A stretch of 64,000 nucleotides of DNA from JBBKWX01 sp037969175 (GTDB taxonomy: Bacteria > Bacteroidota > Bacteroidia > AKYH767-A > JBBKVM01). Positions 62,675-64,000 of the stretch are shown here, piece by piece. The notes under the pieces are model-generated. The model was not told the DNA's origin, did no database searches, and saw only the letters and a list, made by a program, of their open reading frames with translations. The first letter of the stretch is position 1. Every line of letters starts with the position of its first letter. The stretch lies in assembly GCA_037969175.1 (NCBI GenBank), contig JBBKWX010000039.1, positions 1 through 64,000 of the forward strand, given 5' to 3'. The position numbers were made by a program, and so were the translations under genes.

Positions 62675-63427
62675 ATGAATACAAATGAACCCTTAAAAAT
62701 TGTGATCATTGGATATGGGAAAATGGGTCGTGAAATAGAGCAGATCTGTATTCAACGGGGACATAAGATCCTTCTTATTGCAGATCATGAACGGCCTTTG
62801 GCAGACAACCTCCATGTACTTTCTGACGCTGATGTGGCTATAGAATTTACCGAGCCGGGAGTTGCCTTTTCAAACGTCAGTATCTGTGCAAAAAAAGGGA
62901 TTCCGGTCATATGCGGAACAACCGGATGGAATGCGGATCTGGAAAAAGCCAAAGAGATCGTAAAAGCAAATTCATCTGCTATGATGTGGAGTAGCAATTT
63001 CAGTATAGGTGTCAATTTGTTTTTTGAAGTAAACAAGCAACTTGCACAGCTCATGAATGCTTATCCGGGATATGTTCCAGCTTTAAGTGAAACACATCAT
63101 GTACATAAGAAGGATGCACCTAGTGGGACGGCAATAACTATAGCAGAAGGAATCATTTCAAATCTAGAATCCAAAAGATCATGGTTAGGGAAACTGAATA
63201 CTGATTCAAAAAATATTATTGAAAAGGAAGTTCTTCCAATAATCAGCTATCGCGAAGATGAAGTTCCGGGCACACATGAAGTGAGTTATATTTCGGAGGA
63301 AGATGAAATAATCCTGACTCACAGAGCGTTTAGTCGCCGTGGTTTCGCATTGGGCGCTGTTGTAGCAGCTGAATGGATAATCGGCAAAAAAGGTATATTT
63401 GCCTTCCAAGATTTGATTCAAAAATAA
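62675..63427 (+). CDS. dapB: 4-hydroxy-tetrahydrodipicolinate reductase
   Basis: A 250-residue enzyme of the diaminopimelate/lysine pathway. The nucleotide-binding start is KIVIIGYGKMGREIE, then DVAIEFTEPGVAFSNV and PVICGTTGWN. The catalytic block is SETHHVHKKDAPSGTAITIAEGI, with the proton-donor His pair and Lys. The end has VPGTHEVSYISEEDEIILTHRAFSRRGFALGAVVAAEWI. Length and motifs are normal. It lies between the DUF5683 and lepB genes in the parAB unit. Confidence 0.97.
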   Translation: MNTNEPLKIVIIGYGKMGREIEQICIQRGHKILLIADHERPLADNLHVLSDADVAIEFTEPGVAFSNVSICAKKGIPVICGTTGWNADLEKAKEIVKANSSAMMWSSNFSIGVNLFFEVNKQLAQLMNAYPGYVPALSETHHVHKKDAPSGTAITIAEGIISNLESKRSWLGKLNTDSKNIIEKEVLPIISYREDEVPGTHEVSYISEEDEIILTHRAFSRRGFALGAVVAAEWIIGKKGIFAFQDLIQK

Positions 63428-63437
63428 ACTACTGATA

Positions 63438-64000
63438 ATGAGACGTTTTCTCGACAGAATGACATCTTCACAAAGAAGATTTTTTATAGGATTGTCTATC
63501 GCAAGCCTTTTGTTTTTTATTGTTCTTCTGGTATCAGGAGTTGGATTACTTTCTTCATTCATATTTTATATGGCTGTTGAAATAATCATTCTTGCATATT
63601 ATCTGACTATAAATACGACTGTTAGAAAATCAAAAACCAGAGAATGGGTAGATGCGATAGTTTTCGCTGTTGTAGCGGCTACAATTATCCGAACCTTCTT
63701 CATAGAAGCATTTACGATTCCTACTCCATCTATGGAAAAAACATTGATGGTCGGTGATTTCTTATTTGTAAGTAAGGTCTCTTATGGTCCAAGGACTCCA
63801 TTGACTCCTTTATCATTCCCATTTGCCCATCAGGATATGCCCATTATTGGCGGAAAATCTTATCTGGAATGGTTAAAGTTGCCTTATTATAGATTGCCCG
63901 GTTTTGGAACCGTTGAAAACAATGATATCGTGGTTTTCAATTATCCGATGGAAGATGAAAGGCCCATTGATAAGCAAACTCATTATATCAAGAGATGTAT
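63438..64000 (+). CDS. lepB: Signal peptidase I, partial (cut by window end)
   Basis: The first 187 codons of a membrane signal peptidase I, starting at the ATG at 63438, 10 bases after dapB. Two or three N-terminal helices come first (FFIGLSIASLLFFIVLLVSG, FIFYMAVEIIILAYYL, then DAIVFAVVAATIIRTFFIEAF). The catalytic Ser is in TIPTPSMEKTLMVGDFLFVSKVSYGPR. The segment with HYIKRC near the end corresponds to the catalytic-Lys region of the family. The enzyme removes signal peptides from exported proteins. The reading frame is open to the last base, so the rest lies outside the window. Confidence 0.95.
   Translation, partial: MRRFLDRMTSSQRRFFIGLSIASLLFFIVLLVSGVGLLSSFIFYMAVEIIILAYYLTINTTVRKSKTREWVDAIVFAVVAATIIRTFFIEAFTIPTPSMEKTLMVGDFLFVSKVSYGPRTPLTPLSFPFAHQDMPIIGGKSYLEWLKLPYYRLPGFGTVENNDIVVFNYPMEDERPIDKQTHYIKRC

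Noticed and set aside
1..64000. CRISPR arrays, insertion sequences, prophage, tRNA and rRNA genes
   Set aside because: No spaced direct repeats, transposase or phage proteins, CCA-ended cloverleafs or rRNA segments were seen. The only stable RNA I can support is the SRP RNA.

Overview
The window is AT-rich chromosomal DNA of a member of the Bacteroidota. The evidence is six proteins with C-terminal type IX secretion (T9SS) sorting domains of types A and B, a PorP/SprF-family protein, SprB-type repeats, a PUR-alpha-like DUF3276 protein, a DUF1573 lipoprotein, a Bacteroidota-sized NusB (about 310 residues), and several matches to the Bacteroidota promoter consensus TTG-N17-23-TAnnTTTG. The exact order or family cannot be fixed from the sequence. 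Coding density is high, and I see no transposons, prophage, CRISPR array, tRNA or rRNA.

Layout. 0.3-3.4 kb: two tandem single-domain response regulators closed by a strong terminator, a TIGR02757/DUF2400 protein and a convergent PIN-PhoH ATPase. 3.5-6.9 kb: a BatA-type membrane protein overlapping a dihydroorotase-like protein that has lost its histidine metal ligands. 7-14.2 kb: two T9SS type A cargo proteins (one about 1270 residues with internal repeats), a PhnP-like MBL hydrolase and a small conserved protein. 14.3-17.1 kb: the split pntAA-pntAB-pntB transhydrogenase. 17.1-22.2 kb: a DUF1800/DUF1501 pair and an M1 aminopeptidase. 22.3-29.3 kb: a SprB/SprF-like locus (SprB-repeat cargo, PorP/SprF protein, PorE-like TPR/PD40/OmpA protein, a second type B cargo). 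29.4-34.5 kb: a TPR hybrid histidine kinase and a BNR-repeat T9SS protein.

34.5-41.4 kb is a seven-gene minus-strand run (DUF4199, GT2, GT4, YwqK/MORN, MnmA, lipoprotein, T9SS subtilase). It is followed by the small SRP RNA gene on the plus strand (41.48-41.58 kb). 41.6-48.6 kb holds two very large multi-PAS kinases and a response regulator with overlapping or nearly touching genes. Then come a transaldolase-like enzyme and a YrdC/Sua5 protein (plus strand), the NAD(P)HX repair enzyme, and the minus-strand housekeeping run nusB-DUF1573-yajC-ybbR-coaE-MBL, preceded by leucine dehydrogenase.

At about 57.1 kb gene direction switches from almost all minus to all plus. Right of the switch are an ABC exporter, the DUF3276 protein, an intergenic region with two DnaA-box matches 21 bp apart, then UPF0173 hydrolase-parA-parB-DUF5683-dapB-lepB (the last cut by the window end). 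Together this resembles the surroundings of a replication origin, although no dnaA gene is visible here.
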